A stretch of DNA of 64,000 nucleotides from Myotis daubentonii (lineage: Eukaryota > Chordata > Mammalia > Chiroptera > Vespertilionidae): positions 91,566,046-91,630,045 of the forward strand of contig NC_081847.1 of NCBI RefSeq assembly GCF_963259705.1, in the 5' to 3' direction. Shown one piece after another: positions 35,746 through 48,081 of the stretch. The notes below the pieces were generated by a model that was not told the DNA's origin, made no database searches, and saw only the letters and a list, made by a program, of their open reading frames with translations. The translations under genes were made by a program, and so were the position numbers. Each line of letters begins with the position of its first letter. Position 1 is the first letter of the stretch.

Positions 35746-38277
35746 AGACTTAGTCAACTTTAACAAATAATCAGTTGATCTTTATTGCTACGTGTATTTC
35801 CTACTGTTGTGCATACTTAAACTCTAGTTGTTAGTATAAATCATTTTAATTTGTGCCAAACCTTATTCGATTTGTGACCACATGGCAACATTGTTTTTGA
35901 AAACGTGTGAAGTATTTTCAATTTATATTACAGGCTTTGGATTTCATAAATAGCTCAACATATTTAAAAAATTAATTTCCACCCACACATCTGTACTGCA
36001 CTTAGAAAAATATTTATGATAATGTTCACATTTTTCTAGGTGAAGTGCTGAACAAGAAGGAAGAAACACTCAGGAATGAACAAAGCATAAGACCATGAAC
36101 CGTGCGGCTATCTTACACAATGCAGTCCATAACTTACAGGGACAGATAATGCAGGTAGCGATTAACATCATGGATTTTGCGACAAGATAACCTGGGGATT
36201 ACCATATTTCATGAAACCTAAGACATTATTGACTGAGAACTAACATTACTTTATAGTGAAGGAAAAACTACTACCCAATAAGGTTAACACACCTTTGACG
36301 GTAGGGTGCATCCTGACTTCAGAATTGCTATATATTAAAGAAAAATGAAAAAGAGAATTCATGTAGAATTGATGATACAAGGAAGCAATATTATACAAAC
36401 TATAAACATGTTACTGGCAGCAACAAGATAAAAATTTATTCCTCATGAATGTGCATAAGGGTGTTTCTCATTTTGGCTGCCTACTTCTGAGAATCGATTC
36501 AGAGATCCAAATCCTCTCTATTGGGCATCCGGTCCATCCTTAATACATAACCTCCATGGTCTCTATGCTTATCTGCATCGTGATGGTGGGAGGGGAGAGA
36601 ACCTGGGGTCTTATGCCTAAGGACAGCATCTGAAACAGGGTTGGGAATGAAATGTGTCACTGGTTCTCCCATTTAACTGTTAGAACTCGGTCGCCTTGCC
36701 ACAAAGCAAGCTAACTGCATCAAGTCCTGGGTCCACAAAGAAAAGGAATCAGGTTTGGTGCAGTTGAACTACGCCGCAACCTACCAAGTTGGACTCAGTT
36801 TTGTCACCAGTGTCTACGATTCTCTCCACTCACAGACACATGCAAGGCTATTTTCCAGGTCCGTTTTGGTTGGAAGGATCACTGAGCGGACATGCCAAGG
36901 GCAGCAGCCCTAAAGGACAGTGAGAGTCACCGTGGATTTTCTGTTCGGTATTTATTGCCATTTTATTGTTTGTATTTTTTAAAATCTTTTTTCCTTCTTC
37001 TTAAAGAAGACCCTTTAACATTTCATGCAATACTGATGTAGTGGTGATGAACTTAGTTTTTTCTTGGATGAGCAGCTCTTTATATGTCCTCCAATTCTAA
37101 ACGATAGCTTTACACATTTTTGTTTTTCCTTCCAAGGGCTACTTGCCAACTATATTATACTCTCCAAGTTGAATCTCATTTTGTGGTTGCCCTTTAATCA
37201 CCGAAGGTCCCGTTTTATCATTTCTGTACTAATTGGTGTTAAAACACTTGACAATTTATTGTGATTTAAGTTTCATTAGCTTGCATCTCTGTCCCCACTA
37301 GATGATTAATAGAGATGTTAAATAAGATTACAACCTAATAACAATGCCCTCTCTACCCTGCCTGTATCTCTCCTCAACTAGGTAGCAAAATGAATTCTTG
37401 ATGGATGGAAAACATGGTTGCAGTCTGTGTCTATGCATGTGAAAAAATGTGTTATCTCTGATAATTTGAAGATTCTTGGTCTCCCTTCAGCCTACTATGT
37501 ACATATAAGTTTAAAGTAAAATTATTTTATTTAATTGCTATAAATGCTAGTATTTTACAAAAGTCAAATATCTATGTTTAACCATTCAGCTATTTAAATG
37601 AACCTTATCTCTAAAAAGAGGAATTTTACTCACACACACAACGTAGGATGTAGATTTTTAAAACTAATTACAATGTTTAATTTACACTTTTAAATTTCTT
37701 GAAGACATCTTAAAGAGGATTTGTTCCAAAAAGTGGGCTTCAGTTAACCTCACCTCAGACTGACAATTCTTCACCATTTTTAAAAGCAGCATTAGGATAA
37801 AATTTATAAATGATAAAAGTCACTCTTTTATAATGTACCATTCATTGTTTTTTTTTTACATATTTACTGTTGTGCAACCATCATCACTCACTCTCTTTAG
37901 CTGCATCTCATACGTTTTTCCTATATTGTTGTTGCAACATTTTTATACACTACTTGACTGTATTGTTAATCATAGCTTATATATTTACTTCATAGTTATT
38001 TAATATAGACCTTATTTTTCAACATGATTGCAAGTTCATTCTTGGCTGGACATATATGCTAATAATAGGACATTTAATTCACATTTTTGAATGTAGCAAC
38101 AAGGTAAAATAGATATGAAATTTCAAAATGAGCATGAGGCAGATCATTTTAAGCGGACTTTATACAGGAAAGAACTAAAATTTATTTGTGCAAATCAGAG
38201 TTTCACACACATATATGGTCCGTAGGCCCTGGCGGGTGAGGCCTTTGTGTAGGGCTCTGTGCTTCTGGGAGGTACAC
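35746..38277. other. Unassigned DNA
   Basis: No gene recognised. 36,580-36,930 is GC-richer, with CpGs (GAACTCGGTCGCC, TACGCCGCAACC) and unlike the neighbouring AT-rich text. It could be an unnamed repeat or single-copy DNA. Confidence 0.45.
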
Positions 38278-38676
38278 TGAACTAGATTGAATAATGCCCA
38301 CCAAAATTCATGTCTGCCCTGAACCTCAGAATTTGACCTTCTATGTAGGTTCTTTGCCAACATAATCATGGTAAATTGAGGTCATTCTAGATAAGGTGGC
38401 CCTGAATCCATTATGACTGGTGTCCTTCTGGGGAATTCGGATGCGGAGACAGAGAAGAGAGGCCATCTACCCGCCAAGGAGCATCACGGATTGTTGGCAA
38501 CCACCATGAGGGGCAAGAAAGGATCCTAACCCTGAGCCTCCAGAGGGAGCCTGGCCTTGCTGACACCTTGATTTCAGGCATCTCGTTTCCGGAGAAGTAG
38601 GAGAAAATAACTTTCCGTTGTGTCTAGCCATCCAGCTTGCGGTATTTTGTTAGAGAAGCCCCAGGAAGCTAATATA
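38278..38676 (+). repeat. ERVL-MaLR LTR (MLT1/MST-type)
   Basis: TAGATTGAATAATGCCCACC, CAAAATTCATG, CCTCAGAATTTGACC, GAGGTCATTCTAGATAAGGTGGCCC, GACTGGTGTCCTTCTGG, GAGAAGAGAGGCCATC, TGACACCTTGATTTCAGGC, GTTGTGTCTAGCCATCCAGC and the final AGCCCCAGGAAGCTAATATA match the MaLR LTR almost block by block. No internal sequence is attached, so it is a solo LTR. Confidence 0.93.
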
Positions 38677-38962
38677 AGGACTCAGAACATTGGAATGTCT
38701 TCCTCAAAATTTTCTAAGATCCCCTCAGGAATGTAGGTACATATGGGGCCAGCTGAACAGTCCAGGAAGAGTGATTCTAGTCAGGATCACAACCCCTGTG
38801 AGCATCCAGCTCGCTATCCTCATCCAGCCTCTGCCCAGCCTCCATTCCCTAAATACAGGGTTGAACATGCACAGTAAGGAAGTCTGATTCGCACCTACAG
38901 TCATCCTTCTGTTCTGGGAGGGTGGCCTGGCAAGAGGCTAGCCCTCATTGATTATCATAATA
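38677..38962. other. Unassigned DNA
   Basis: No recognisable feature between the MaLR LTR and the Helitron. Confidence 0.5.
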
Positions 38963-39141
38963 CTAGAGGCCCGGTGCATGAAGTTCATGCACTGGTAGGG
39001 TCTACTGCTGCCACCGCTGCCTCCCAGGGCCTCCTGCCACCTCACCTAACCTCGCCTCCCTCCCTTCCCCCCGCTGGTCCCCTGGTCCAACTCCAATTGA
39101 ACTCTGGGACAATTTGCATACTATGCTTTTATTATATAGGG
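38963..39141 (-). mobile_element. Short HeliBat-type Helitron, 179 bp
   Basis: On the plus strand it reads CTAGAGGCCCGGTGCATGAA ... TGCTTTTATTATATAGGG, so the element runs on the minus strand. It is inserted between A (38962) and T (39142). The terminal hairpin (GTGCATGAAGTTCATGCAC) is perfect or nearly so. The interior is a Pro/Leu-rich GC stretch without coding sense. It lacks the CTCF-like hairpin of the longer copies. Confidence 0.94.
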
Positions 39142-40859
39142 TTTGTTTGCGTGTGAAACTGCACAAGATTGGGCCTCCAGATGGTGCTAATACATTGATT
39201 TGGGGTTATTTTAGTCAGATGCAGGATGAGTTCAAGATTTTGCCTTGCAATGATTTATCAGTGACCCCTGGCTTTCACCGTGTGAGTGGCCTCCTGTGTT
39301 GGCTGGCTCTCATCTATGTTCTGAGCGTGCTGCTGAACAGCTGTGGTCTATAGCACTGAGTTCGACAGGAGGGCAGTGGGCCTCTTTTAATCTGTTTATC
39401 TCCACCACAAGCACCCCAGGGAGCCACCCCAACCTCTCCACAAGCTCTTATCCATGGTCCGGTCAGTCCCCTAACAGTGACCAGACCTATGTCCTTCAAG
39501 ATCTTTCAAGATCATCCTCTGTAGCACCAAAGGGCCCATTCAATCATGTCCCAAGTGATCCCTAAGGGCAATCTCAAACAAATAACCATCAGGAGCCTCA
39601 GCCACACCCACGGGAGAGAGTGAGACTTACACTTTGATTAGGCCCAGAGATCATGAATAAGATTTGAAAATACAGTCAATAAAGAACCTCTGCTACCCTT
39701 ACTGCTGCTCCCTCCCACTGCCTTCCCAGGACTGTGAAAATGACATCCGGCAATAAAGGTAGAAATTGCATGAAAAGAGAAAATCAACAGTCTTCCTATA
39801 CATGCAACCACATCTTGGTGAGGAAAACAAACCCATGTTCACAGTGTTAATTATTTGCTGAATTGAGGTTGTTTATAACTTAAAATGAGAGTTTTGTGTG
39901 TGTGTGTGTGTGTTTTTAAAACTGAGTGTGATCAGCAATGTGGAGGGACTGCCTGAGTCTCATCCTATGTCAAGAGACAGACGGCTCTTCACGAGAAGAT
40001 TTAAAGAGCCTGTGGGGAAACATACTTTGGGTTACATTCTATGAGTTTTGTTCATTTAGGATACCAGTCAAAATGTCTTTTAGCAAACATATCAGAGGTT
40101 GTGTTATGGTGACACATAGCATGATACAGGTCATGAAAAGTAGTGCTAAATGCAAGGAGGGAATTAAATTTTTCTCTAAAGTTTCCACAGTGCATTTTCT
40201 TTTTTCCTGCTTAGATTTCACAGCCCAATAGTTTAATCTTTGCCTGAAGAATTTCTAAACAACCAAGACCTGATGTCTTTTTACTCCACCTGCCCAACAA
40301 GCATCATATTGCCTGAGTTCTCTTTGTACCCAGACTTCTGAGGCAACTGGAGGAAACTGCACACCTGCACCAACATTCATGGCAACTGTTTATCCGTGTT
40401 CTAGCAGTGACTGCAGTTGAATTATGTTTCAGTAGGCCATGTTCCTTCTCATGCCCTACAAAAGATATTTTATCGTCTTTACTTGCTTTTATTTCTTCCA
40501 AAATTTTATTTATTCTCAATAGATTATCTAGTGCACCATTTCACAAAGAAAATAGAACTCATTAAGAAGAAAGGTCCAATTCTAGCTGCTAACAATCCTA
40601 TCTGCATCTATACATACCTGTTTCTTTCATTCAAATGGAAGATTCATCATCAATGTCTTATCCTAACTATTGAGGACTTCACATTATTAACTCACATTCC
40701 TCAAGAAAACATTTCAATCTTCATATGAGTTTGTTCAAATTTCAACAACCATATCCAATAGAAAAAAGAAAAAGCAAGTTCTTTCATGTTAAAAATATGA
40801 TAACAATACTTGTATATAAATACCAGAAAAAAAGAACAGAAATAAATATAAAACATACA
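39142..40859. other. Unassigned DNA
   Basis: No gene recognised; frames up to 103 codons have no domain. A short (TG)n lies at 39,894-39,913. 39,280-39,660 is GC-richer and may be an old LTR or single-copy DNA. Confidence 0.45.
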
Positions 40860-41065
40860 CAGACATTCATATATTGCTGGTGGGAGTATAAAATATTTCA
40901 CCCTCCATTGGGAGACATTTTTGGCAATATTTGCCAAATTCACAAAAGCATATATCCTTCCAACCATAATCCTAAATCTGGGAATTACCTTACAATTTAC
41001 TCGTACATATATAAATGGCATGTGCACAAGTTTATTTACTGGCATATTGTCAATGAGTTCTTATG
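40860..41065 (+). mobile_element. Old LINE-1 ORF2-end fragment
   Basis: TATTGCTGGTGGGAGTATAAAA, TTTGGCAATATTTGCCAAA and CATATATCCTTCCAACC are landmarks of the ORF2 C-terminal/3' UTR transition of old L1 families. Confidence 0.8.
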
Positions 41066-42426
41066 AACAGATGGCAGTTTTCCTATGGTCTTTAAGAAAG
41101 TATCATATGGCCATATAGGCCAGAGGACAAATATCATCATTTCTCCCAAAATTTCTAAAAATCAGGTCTTTTTCTTTTTTGGTCTTACTAGTATACTTGA
41201 ATGGCAACTGCTGCTTAATCCTTAAATAATGGCAACTGTTCATGTTCCCCTGGTCTTGTCTAATTTTTTGAATTATTCATAGAAATCTGCAATAGTGCTG
41301 CTGCTAATATCTCCCAAATGATTGCACCAGCTCTTATGCAATCCTTTCTGCAAATGTGCCTTTCCTTAGCTTTTGAATATCACAGGATTTGAACACCTTG
41401 GTCTATTTCAATAAAAGTCAAATATTCCTTCCTGCAACTACTTTGCCTGAATCCTAGGATATATGTTTCTGATAATTCATTTTTTTCTATTGCTCTTCTA
41501 GTCACTTCTAGCCCTTGCTTAAGTCTGGCTGCTTCTTAGAAAACTTCCATGACTGCATGCCTCTCTCTCAAGTAACGTAGGGTCTGGGAATGGAATCGAT
41601 GATCTCTTTGGTCCCCAGAGGCCTTTCCATCTTAGACACTTTCACATCTGCCAAAATCCCATCATCAACCTCCATCCAGGTCCCCGGCATTTTCCATTGA
41701 AGATCTTAGCTCCTGCCCCACTGCTCTTCCCTGGGACTTTGTCCTGCATGTGGGTGTTCCTCTTGGCATCTTGACATTTCAGCTTTTTGGTAAGTCTATC
41801 AATTGGAGTCTCCCTAGGAAACATGATCACACCTCTGGTTCATAAAAAAGAGATTTTAATGAAAGAACAACTTGTATAACAGAAGACAGGAAAAATGGTG
41901 AAATAACTGAAAAACCAATTAAAAACAAAAGTAAAACAGAGAAAGAAAGCAAATAAGAAAGCAAGAACACAGTAACTATGAAAGAATGAAAGAGGAAAAG
42001 AGAGATTATGTAGACAGGGATTCAAGTCTAAGTTCTGCCTTTTATCACGTATGGAATGTGGTCATATCACTGGTGAGACTTTGTCATTACAATTCGGTCA
42101 TCAGTTGAACAATTTAATTCTTCTTTCCCACACATGATGCCTCTTCAACTTTCCTAGTAATGGGCTCTTTATATGTCTCTCTATTAAAGAGCAGAAAGGG
42201 GGTGAGTCAAATAAGCAGGTGTGCAATCAATGTTTGTGGAATAATGAACTGAATACATAAATATAGGAATGAAGAATGAGCCAAACTGACTTGCTTGTTA
42301 ATTTAAATCTGTAGTTAGTTCATAGAACTGTTTCAAAGACAGGAACTCTTTAAAGAAATTGCCAGTGCTGGGCTGCTCAGCACACTGTTGCAAACTAAGA
42401 TAAATGCATTCCCCAACCTATTCTTA
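41066..42426. other. Unassigned DNA
   Basis: I recognise no gene or repeat. 41,860-42,000 is a purine-rich GAAAG-type stretch. Confidence 0.45.
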
Positions 42427-42771
42427 CTAGAGGTCCAGTGCACGACATTCATGAACTGGGGGAGTGGGGAGGGGGCCCCTCAGCCTGGCCTGCGCCCTTT
42501 TGCAGTCTGGGAGCCCTCGGGGGATGTCCGACCGACAGGCCTAAGTTGCAGTGGGACATCCTTAGTGCTGCTGCGGAGGTGGGAGAGGCTCCCATCACCG
42601 CCGCTGTGCTCGCCAGCCGTGAGGCAGGCTCAGGGCTTCTGGCTGAGTGCACTGACCACCTGGGGGCAGCTCCTGCATTGAGCATCTGCCCCCTGGTGGC
42701 CAATGCGTGTCATAGCGACCGGTCATTCCGCCGTTGGGTCGATTTGCGTATTAGGGTTTTATTATATAAGA
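42427..42771 (-). mobile_element. Non-autonomous HeliBat-type Helitron with paired CTCF-like hairpin
   Basis: Plus-strand ends CTAGAGGTCCAGTGCACGAC and GTTTTATTATATAAGA place the element on the minus strand, between A (42426) and T (42772). CCACCTGGGGGCAG (42656-42669) and CTGCCCCCTGGTGG (42686-42699) form an inverted pair with a 16-base loop. The GC-rich interior gives open frames of 84-136 codons that have no domain. Confidence 0.95.
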
Positions 42772-42939
42772 TAACACAGATGTCACAGGCTTCATTAATC
42801 TGTGACTATGAAATAAGGTCGCATCCTCCTTTAGTCACTAAGCTATGACAGATCAAGAACTTTTAAGCCTTTTTGCTAGAAATTATTCCTCAAAAGGCTC
42901 TAAAAACAGGACTCTCAACCACAGTTAGTTTGGTTTTCT

Positions 42940-43321
42940 TCTCCTTTTCCAGCTCCCACTTTTCCCACCTCAGCTGCCTCAGGATCTTTGCCCTTGTTCA
43001 CATCCCTTCCTATAGTCTTTCACTAAAGATCTTCTTGTTTAGGTTACAGCACAAATACTAGTTTCTCAGAGAATGCTCGCTACACATTCTCTCTAAGGTA
43101 TCTCCTCTTCACCTGTCACCTTATAGAAGATCGGAGCATTACTTTTTATAAAACTTAGATTTTGAAAAAGCTGATTTTCTGTTTTCCTATTAAAAGTTTT
43201 AGGTATTTAAAGATTTAAAAGTCAAAGTTTTCCTCCCCTTACTAAGTTATAAACTCATGTGGACAAGAACTGTTTGTCTTATTTAGGGTTACATTCCCAA
43301 GGTTGAGCATTATGTGTCTTC
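42940..43321 (+). repeat. LINE-2 3' region
   Basis: TCAGCTGCCTCAGGATCTTTGCCCTTG, CCTGTCACCTTATAGAAGATCG, then AAACTCATGTGGACAAGAACTG and CTTATTTAGG follow the L2 3' end in order. The final TGCC-type end is cut by the piggyBac-like insertion. Confidence 0.7.
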
Positions 43322-43486
43322 TTAACACTAGATTGCCCAAGGAAGTCATTTTGACTGCTTTTTAATTTCAATTAGAAAAACAATTATGTATATAAGGACA
43401 CAATGTCTTAGGATTTTGTGACTTTTTGTACAACATATAAATGCGTTTATTAATAATTGTAGTTACCTCCCCCCTCCTTCATTTCC

Positions 43487-43488
<2 letters not shown>

Positions 43489-43532
<44 letters not shown>
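43489..43532. repeat. (TA)n microsatellite
   Basis: About 22 TA units, inside the piggyBac-like element. Confidence 0.95.
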
Positions 43533-43535
<3 letters not shown>

Positions 43536-43843
43536 CCTATATTGCCCAAAAGCAGTCATTTTGACTCATTGGGGAAATTTTAAATAATCAAATGACTCTT
43601 ATTATTGAATTGAGTAAATTTCTTATATGACCAGTTCGGCTCTGTATTGAAATAACAGTTTTCATTTTTTTTCGATTACTGTCACATGATAACATACAAG
43701 TACATGATAAATTGTCGATACTTGATAAGTTGCAGTTGCTCAATAAGCTAAACTAGTACTTGTTATTCGAATCTTTATGCAGTGATACTTGTTCTAATAA
43801 GTTGTTTATTTTATTTCTTTTGCGCCCTAAATTCATGAAAGAA

Positions 43844-43951
43844 ATGTCGAATAGAAGTGAGTTATTGGAAAAGCTAAGGAACATAAGTGAAGAGTGCTCC
43901 GATATTATTCTTTCACAATGCAGTCATTTTGGCTGCTTTTGGGCAATTTAG
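43844..43951 (+). pseudogene. Possible piggyBac transposase N-terminal stub
   Basis: A 35-residue frame reads MSNRSELLEKLRNISEECSD and continues into the terminal repeat of the element (SQCSHFGCFWAI is translated from the repeat itself). Its place just inside the end of a piggyBac-like element, and the acidic Ser/Glu-rich start, are what one expects of a truncated transposase start. The homology is not shown; a chance frame is possible. Confidence 0.3.
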
Positions 43952-43984
43952 GTATATACTAAGTTTCAGTCTTTCTAGTGTTAA

Positions 43985-46900
43985 ACAATACACAGGCTGT
44001 TTCTGTCACCAACATAACTTCAGATCAAAATTATAAAATTCATTGATAGTCTGTACTAACTATATCTATGTCTATGTCTGTGTCTGTATCTATATCTGTA
44101 TCTGTATCTATATCTAACATGATATACATGTATATAAACAACATAATAAAAATGTGCATTTATTTAACACTACATGTATGAAAAAAAACTATATTTTGAG
44201 AAGCTACAAATCAGAGGGTGTATGCTCTTTATTTGAAAAGAATATTTTAGAATACTCTTAAAAACATCGGCCTGTATTTTGAATGGCTAATATGGGAGCA
44301 TTAGATGTGTTGCCGACTTTTATTTGTTGAGTTATTACTGCCATAGCTTGAGCTCTCATTCAAACCCATCAGTCCCTCAGAATGGAATAAAGAAACACTG
44401 TGCTTTTACCTTCAGGACTTCAAGAGTGGAAATTTAGTCTTTCAAAAGTATGTTATTTATTATAACAGAGGAAAAAGCAATTATATTTATCTTCTTAAAA
44501 CCCTTGTGCTTTTAATAGGAAAGTACAACAACCTAACAGTACAATGCAAATTAGTACTTGTTGATTTGCTGACATCCAAAACACCTGTATTTTTGTATTA
44601 TTTTCATTTTTTAGTTGGATGTAATATGTGTTTCCTCATGTGTTCTATCAATGACAACTTCCAGGGAATATCTTGTCATTTGGTGGTGGCGGCGGGGGGG
44701 ATGAAGGGGCTGAGCTATTCAAGTTGTTGTAGCTGATAAAATTTATTTTCAGCTCCAGTAATAAAGCCTACTCATGGCTCTGTCTCTGAAGAATTGGCCC
44801 CTAATACTCTGTAATCCATGAAGGACTCCCATAGAGGGTTATGAGGCTCTTAGATCCAAAATATCAATAACATATGAAAAGAGGAATGTAGGTTCACTTT
44901 ATGTCTCAGATTTCAGACATGTCCCATCAGATTCATTTTTATACTCTCCTCACAGCACTATACAACATTTTCCCTTCAGTGCTGTGGCCGATTTTCATGC
45001 CAAACTTCACCTTAAAACTTTTACTAGCGTAGAGATTTAAGAAGGGGAATATACTGGACTAGTAAATATCCGTCTTATGGTTGATGTCCATTTCTTTTTT
45101 ATACGATTGAGACAAATGAATTTCTATGATGTCAGAATAGAGCAGAACTTCTTAGCTACTCACAAAGAAATACAAATAACCATAATCTAATAACAAATCT
45201 CTGTGTGATAACATTATTAAGTGAGTCATTTTAGCATGGATGTGATGCTTACTTGTTTAACATTTTGCTTTTTTTTTTTTTTTTCTGATACCAGTCTCAA
45301 AATTTAAGGGACGGTGAGGTATCGATATTCTGGTTGTGTTGCTGTGAGCTTTCTAACCCCCGCCAGACAGATTCCCTAAGATTAAGAATCCAGGCTGCAC
45401 TTGGCTCATGAGTTTGGTTGTGACTTTACTGGAACACGATCCAGTAAGAAGGACAGAAGCAACTTTTATTTTAGACAGTGAAGGCAGTAGCATAGTCAGT
45501 GAAGCAATTCGATTAGAGTATTAAATTGCTGGTTTGAACTAAACCACCAAGTTTCATTCCAGCTCTGATAGCAGATGGGCCTGTAAATATTACACACAAT
45601 CCCCGGCATTGAATGAAACACTCTAACAGTAAACGCCCCTGGAGAGTTGAACAGGAAACGTATCAGTAGTTTGGTGTTACTTCAGGCTTATAAATACTTG
45701 AAACTCTCAGCAAACTTTTAATAAAAGTTTCAAATCACTATGGGCTTGGATGTATGTAGTAATTTTATAGTTTTTTTTTTATTCTTTCTCCTAGATAAGT
45801 ACTTATGGGAGTTTTGCTGATTAGCGGGTAAACTCTAAATCTGAGGAAAAGTCTAAAAAAGAAAATGCTAAGACATGAAGGATTTTTTTGTAGCACAAGG
45901 TAAAATGTTCTTATTCAGAAGAATAGAAAAGCTCTTGAATAGCTTACAGTAAAAATGGTTTTACTCAGTGCCCATTCTCATTCAACAGAAAGTCTGTGTA
46001 AACACCTAGGCAACATACCAAAGCCAACTTCTCAAGTACCTATATTACCCTTCTGCATAACATACATCCCAGTACTTTTGAATATAACTGTCAATCAACC
46101 TTGGTTAAATCCCTGCTAACAAAAGGTTTATATTTTTCTAATTTTCATTATACATATATGAAAATCATTGGATCCTTATTTAATGGACAAAAGTCATTTG
46201 AAGGACTAGAAAATTCCTTAGTTCAAGTTAAACAAGTTCACCAAAAAATTTAAAAGTAAAATGAGCTAATAAGTTTGGGCACTGATTTGCATACAATAAT
46301 TACTGACACTTACTGTGGGTCTGACTCTGTGAACATCTTGTCATGAGAGAACGGGGCTGGAAATTTTTAAGTTAAGATTTATCATGAGCTTCACCTCCTT
46401 ATCTTCTTGTTGGGATGAGACTGTGCATACAATTGTAGTGCCTGACTGTCCAGGCACCCACTGCTCTGTAACAACCACCTCTGCATTCAGAGGCATAAAG
46501 CCACAGCACTTCCGCTGCACCCAGAGATCCTGTGGGTCCGGGGTTTGGACATGTGCCCTGGCGATGGCGTACCTCAGCTTCACAACGTCTGGGGCCTCGG
46601 CCTGAACATCTCAGCTACTGGGGGGCTGACTCAAAGGGCCAGGAACTGGAATCATCCAGAGGCTCCTTTACTGGCGTGTTGGCCAGGTGACTCAAAGGTT
46701 GCGCTCAGGAGAGTCTGCTGACCTGAGCTCCTACCCGCGTCGGTTCCATGTGGTTGGGCTTCCTCAAAGTATGCAGCCTGAGAAGAGGTGAACTTCCTAC
46801 ATCAGGTCCCTGTACCCCAAGAACAAGTGTTCAACCAAACAAGTGCCAAGACACATTACTTTCTGACTTAGCCTTGAAAATCTCACAGAGTGACTCCTAC

Positions 46901-47019
46901 CATATTCTCTTGGTCAAAACAATTACAAACTCACCCAGATATAAGGGAATGGGGTCTCACTTCACAGTATATCCATGTTTCAAAAGCAACACGTTCTGGC
47001 ATCTAGAGAAATTATGCTT
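43985..47019. other. Unassigned DNA
   Basis: A TCTATG/TCTGTG microsatellite lies at 44,063-44,114. A possible old LTR or MER-type repeat lies at 46,440-46,790 (CACTGCTCTGTAACAACCACC, GATCCTGTGGGTCC, CCATGTGGTTGGGCTTCCTC). No gene recognised. Confidence 0.45.
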
Positions 47020-47243
47020 GCCCTAACCGGTTTGGCTCAGTGGATAGAGCGTCGGCCTGCGGACTGAAAGGTCCCAGGTTCGATTCTGGTCAAGGGCATG
47101 TACCTTGGTTGCGGGCACATCCCCAGTAGGGGGTGTGCAGGAGGCAGCTGATCGATGTTTTTCTCTCATCAATGTTTCTAACTTTCTATCCCTCTTCCTT
47201 CCTCTCTGTAAAAGAAAATCAATAAAATATACTAAAAAAAAAA
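47020..47243 (+). mobile_element. Full-length Ves SINE with 13-bp target duplication
   Basis: The best-preserved copy in the window. The head GCCCTAACCGGTTTGGCTCAGTGGATAGAGCG and GGTTCGATTCTGG hold A and B boxes of a tRNA-derived RNA polymerase III promoter. The middle has CCCCAGTAGGGGGTGTGCAG, and the tail AATCAATAAAATATACT then A12. AGAAATTATGCTT flanks it at 47007-47019 and 47244-47256. It is a young insertion. Confidence 0.97.
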
Positions 47244-47256
47244 AGAAATTATGCTT

Positions 47257-48081
47257 TTCTTTAGTCCCATAGTCTATTCATTGATCCCATATGTATATAT
47301 AAAATTTAACTGAAGATCACTATACACATACATTTAAAGTTAATGAAAGGTTTTGAAATCATAATCTGTTTTCATTACTAATTTAACCGACCGGAGCAGC
47401 ACATCGTGGGAAGAAGTTCATTGTCATTATTGGGTCTCAGGTGGGACACTGGACTATGAAACAAGCCTCTTGGTATCTTGCCAGGGTCTTCCAGAGAGCT
47501 TTACAGACTGATGATTTGTCTTTCAATTCTAGCCTTTCAAAATTTAGTAGTCCCACGAAGAGTTTTATAGGTAGTAAAATCTCTCAGATAAATCAATTTA
47601 TAAATTTTAATGGTAACAGAGGTAGGTAAGATCTCCAAAGGTAAAGATGTTTTATTTCATATTACTTAATATTTTTTTAAAAGAGTGGGATAATAAGCTA
47701 TGTCTCATATCATGTAACTTGATTTTTAGTGCCGCCTGTGTCCCATGCCACAAGTGTGAGTCACAGGCATTCATTAGAAAAAAGGGATAAAAAAGGTTAA
47801 AAAGGGGGGCGGGTAAAGTGGGGCAGTAAGGTAACATTAATTGTTTTGGGTGGGAGGGGTGAGATATACTGAAAATAAAAGTAAACTGACTATGCAGAAA
47901 GAATCATGAAGGAAAGAGAAATACTTTCATGATCACCACTAGCAGAAAACGCCTCTGGCCATAGGAGGAAGAGGAATGGGCACCTACGGAAGGGAAGACA
48001 AGACCGAAGAAGCCAGAACTAAGTGTCCTAATCTGATTTGCTTCTATGAGAACAAGTGTCATGTAAGAACCTACCTCATGC
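47257..48081. other. Unassigned DNA
   Basis: No recognisable feature. Confidence 0.5.

Larger units (their letters stand above)
43326..43980 (+). mobile_element. piggyBac-like element, non-autonomous, TTAA-flanked
   Basis: TTAA stands at 43322-43325 and 43981-43984, the piggyBac target. The ends start CACTAGA on both strands. The motif GTCATTTTGACT/GCAGTCATTTTG occurs three times (near 43349, 43553, 43920), as subterminal repeats. A (TA)n (43489-43532) sits inside. The 3' part holds a 36-codon frame from ATG 43844 to stop 43951, perhaps the start of a lost transposase. Internal deletion is the likely origin. Confidence 0.85.

Noticed and set aside
42438..42848. 136-codon open frame across a Helitron
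   Set aside because: It spans the Helitron's GC-rich interior and its flank, with no domain; both strands are open in the same place.
46440..46790. Possible LTR or MER-type repeat (CTGTAACAACCACC, CCATGTGGTTGGGCTTCC)
   Set aside because: It echoes a common mammalian repeat but I could not name the family or fix ends, so it is mentioned only inside the unassigned stretch.
47030..47100. tRNA-like A and B box sequence, possible tRNA gene
   Set aside because: It is the head of a Ves SINE with tail and target duplication. The same pattern holds for the other nine or so copies, and no cloverleaf is kept.
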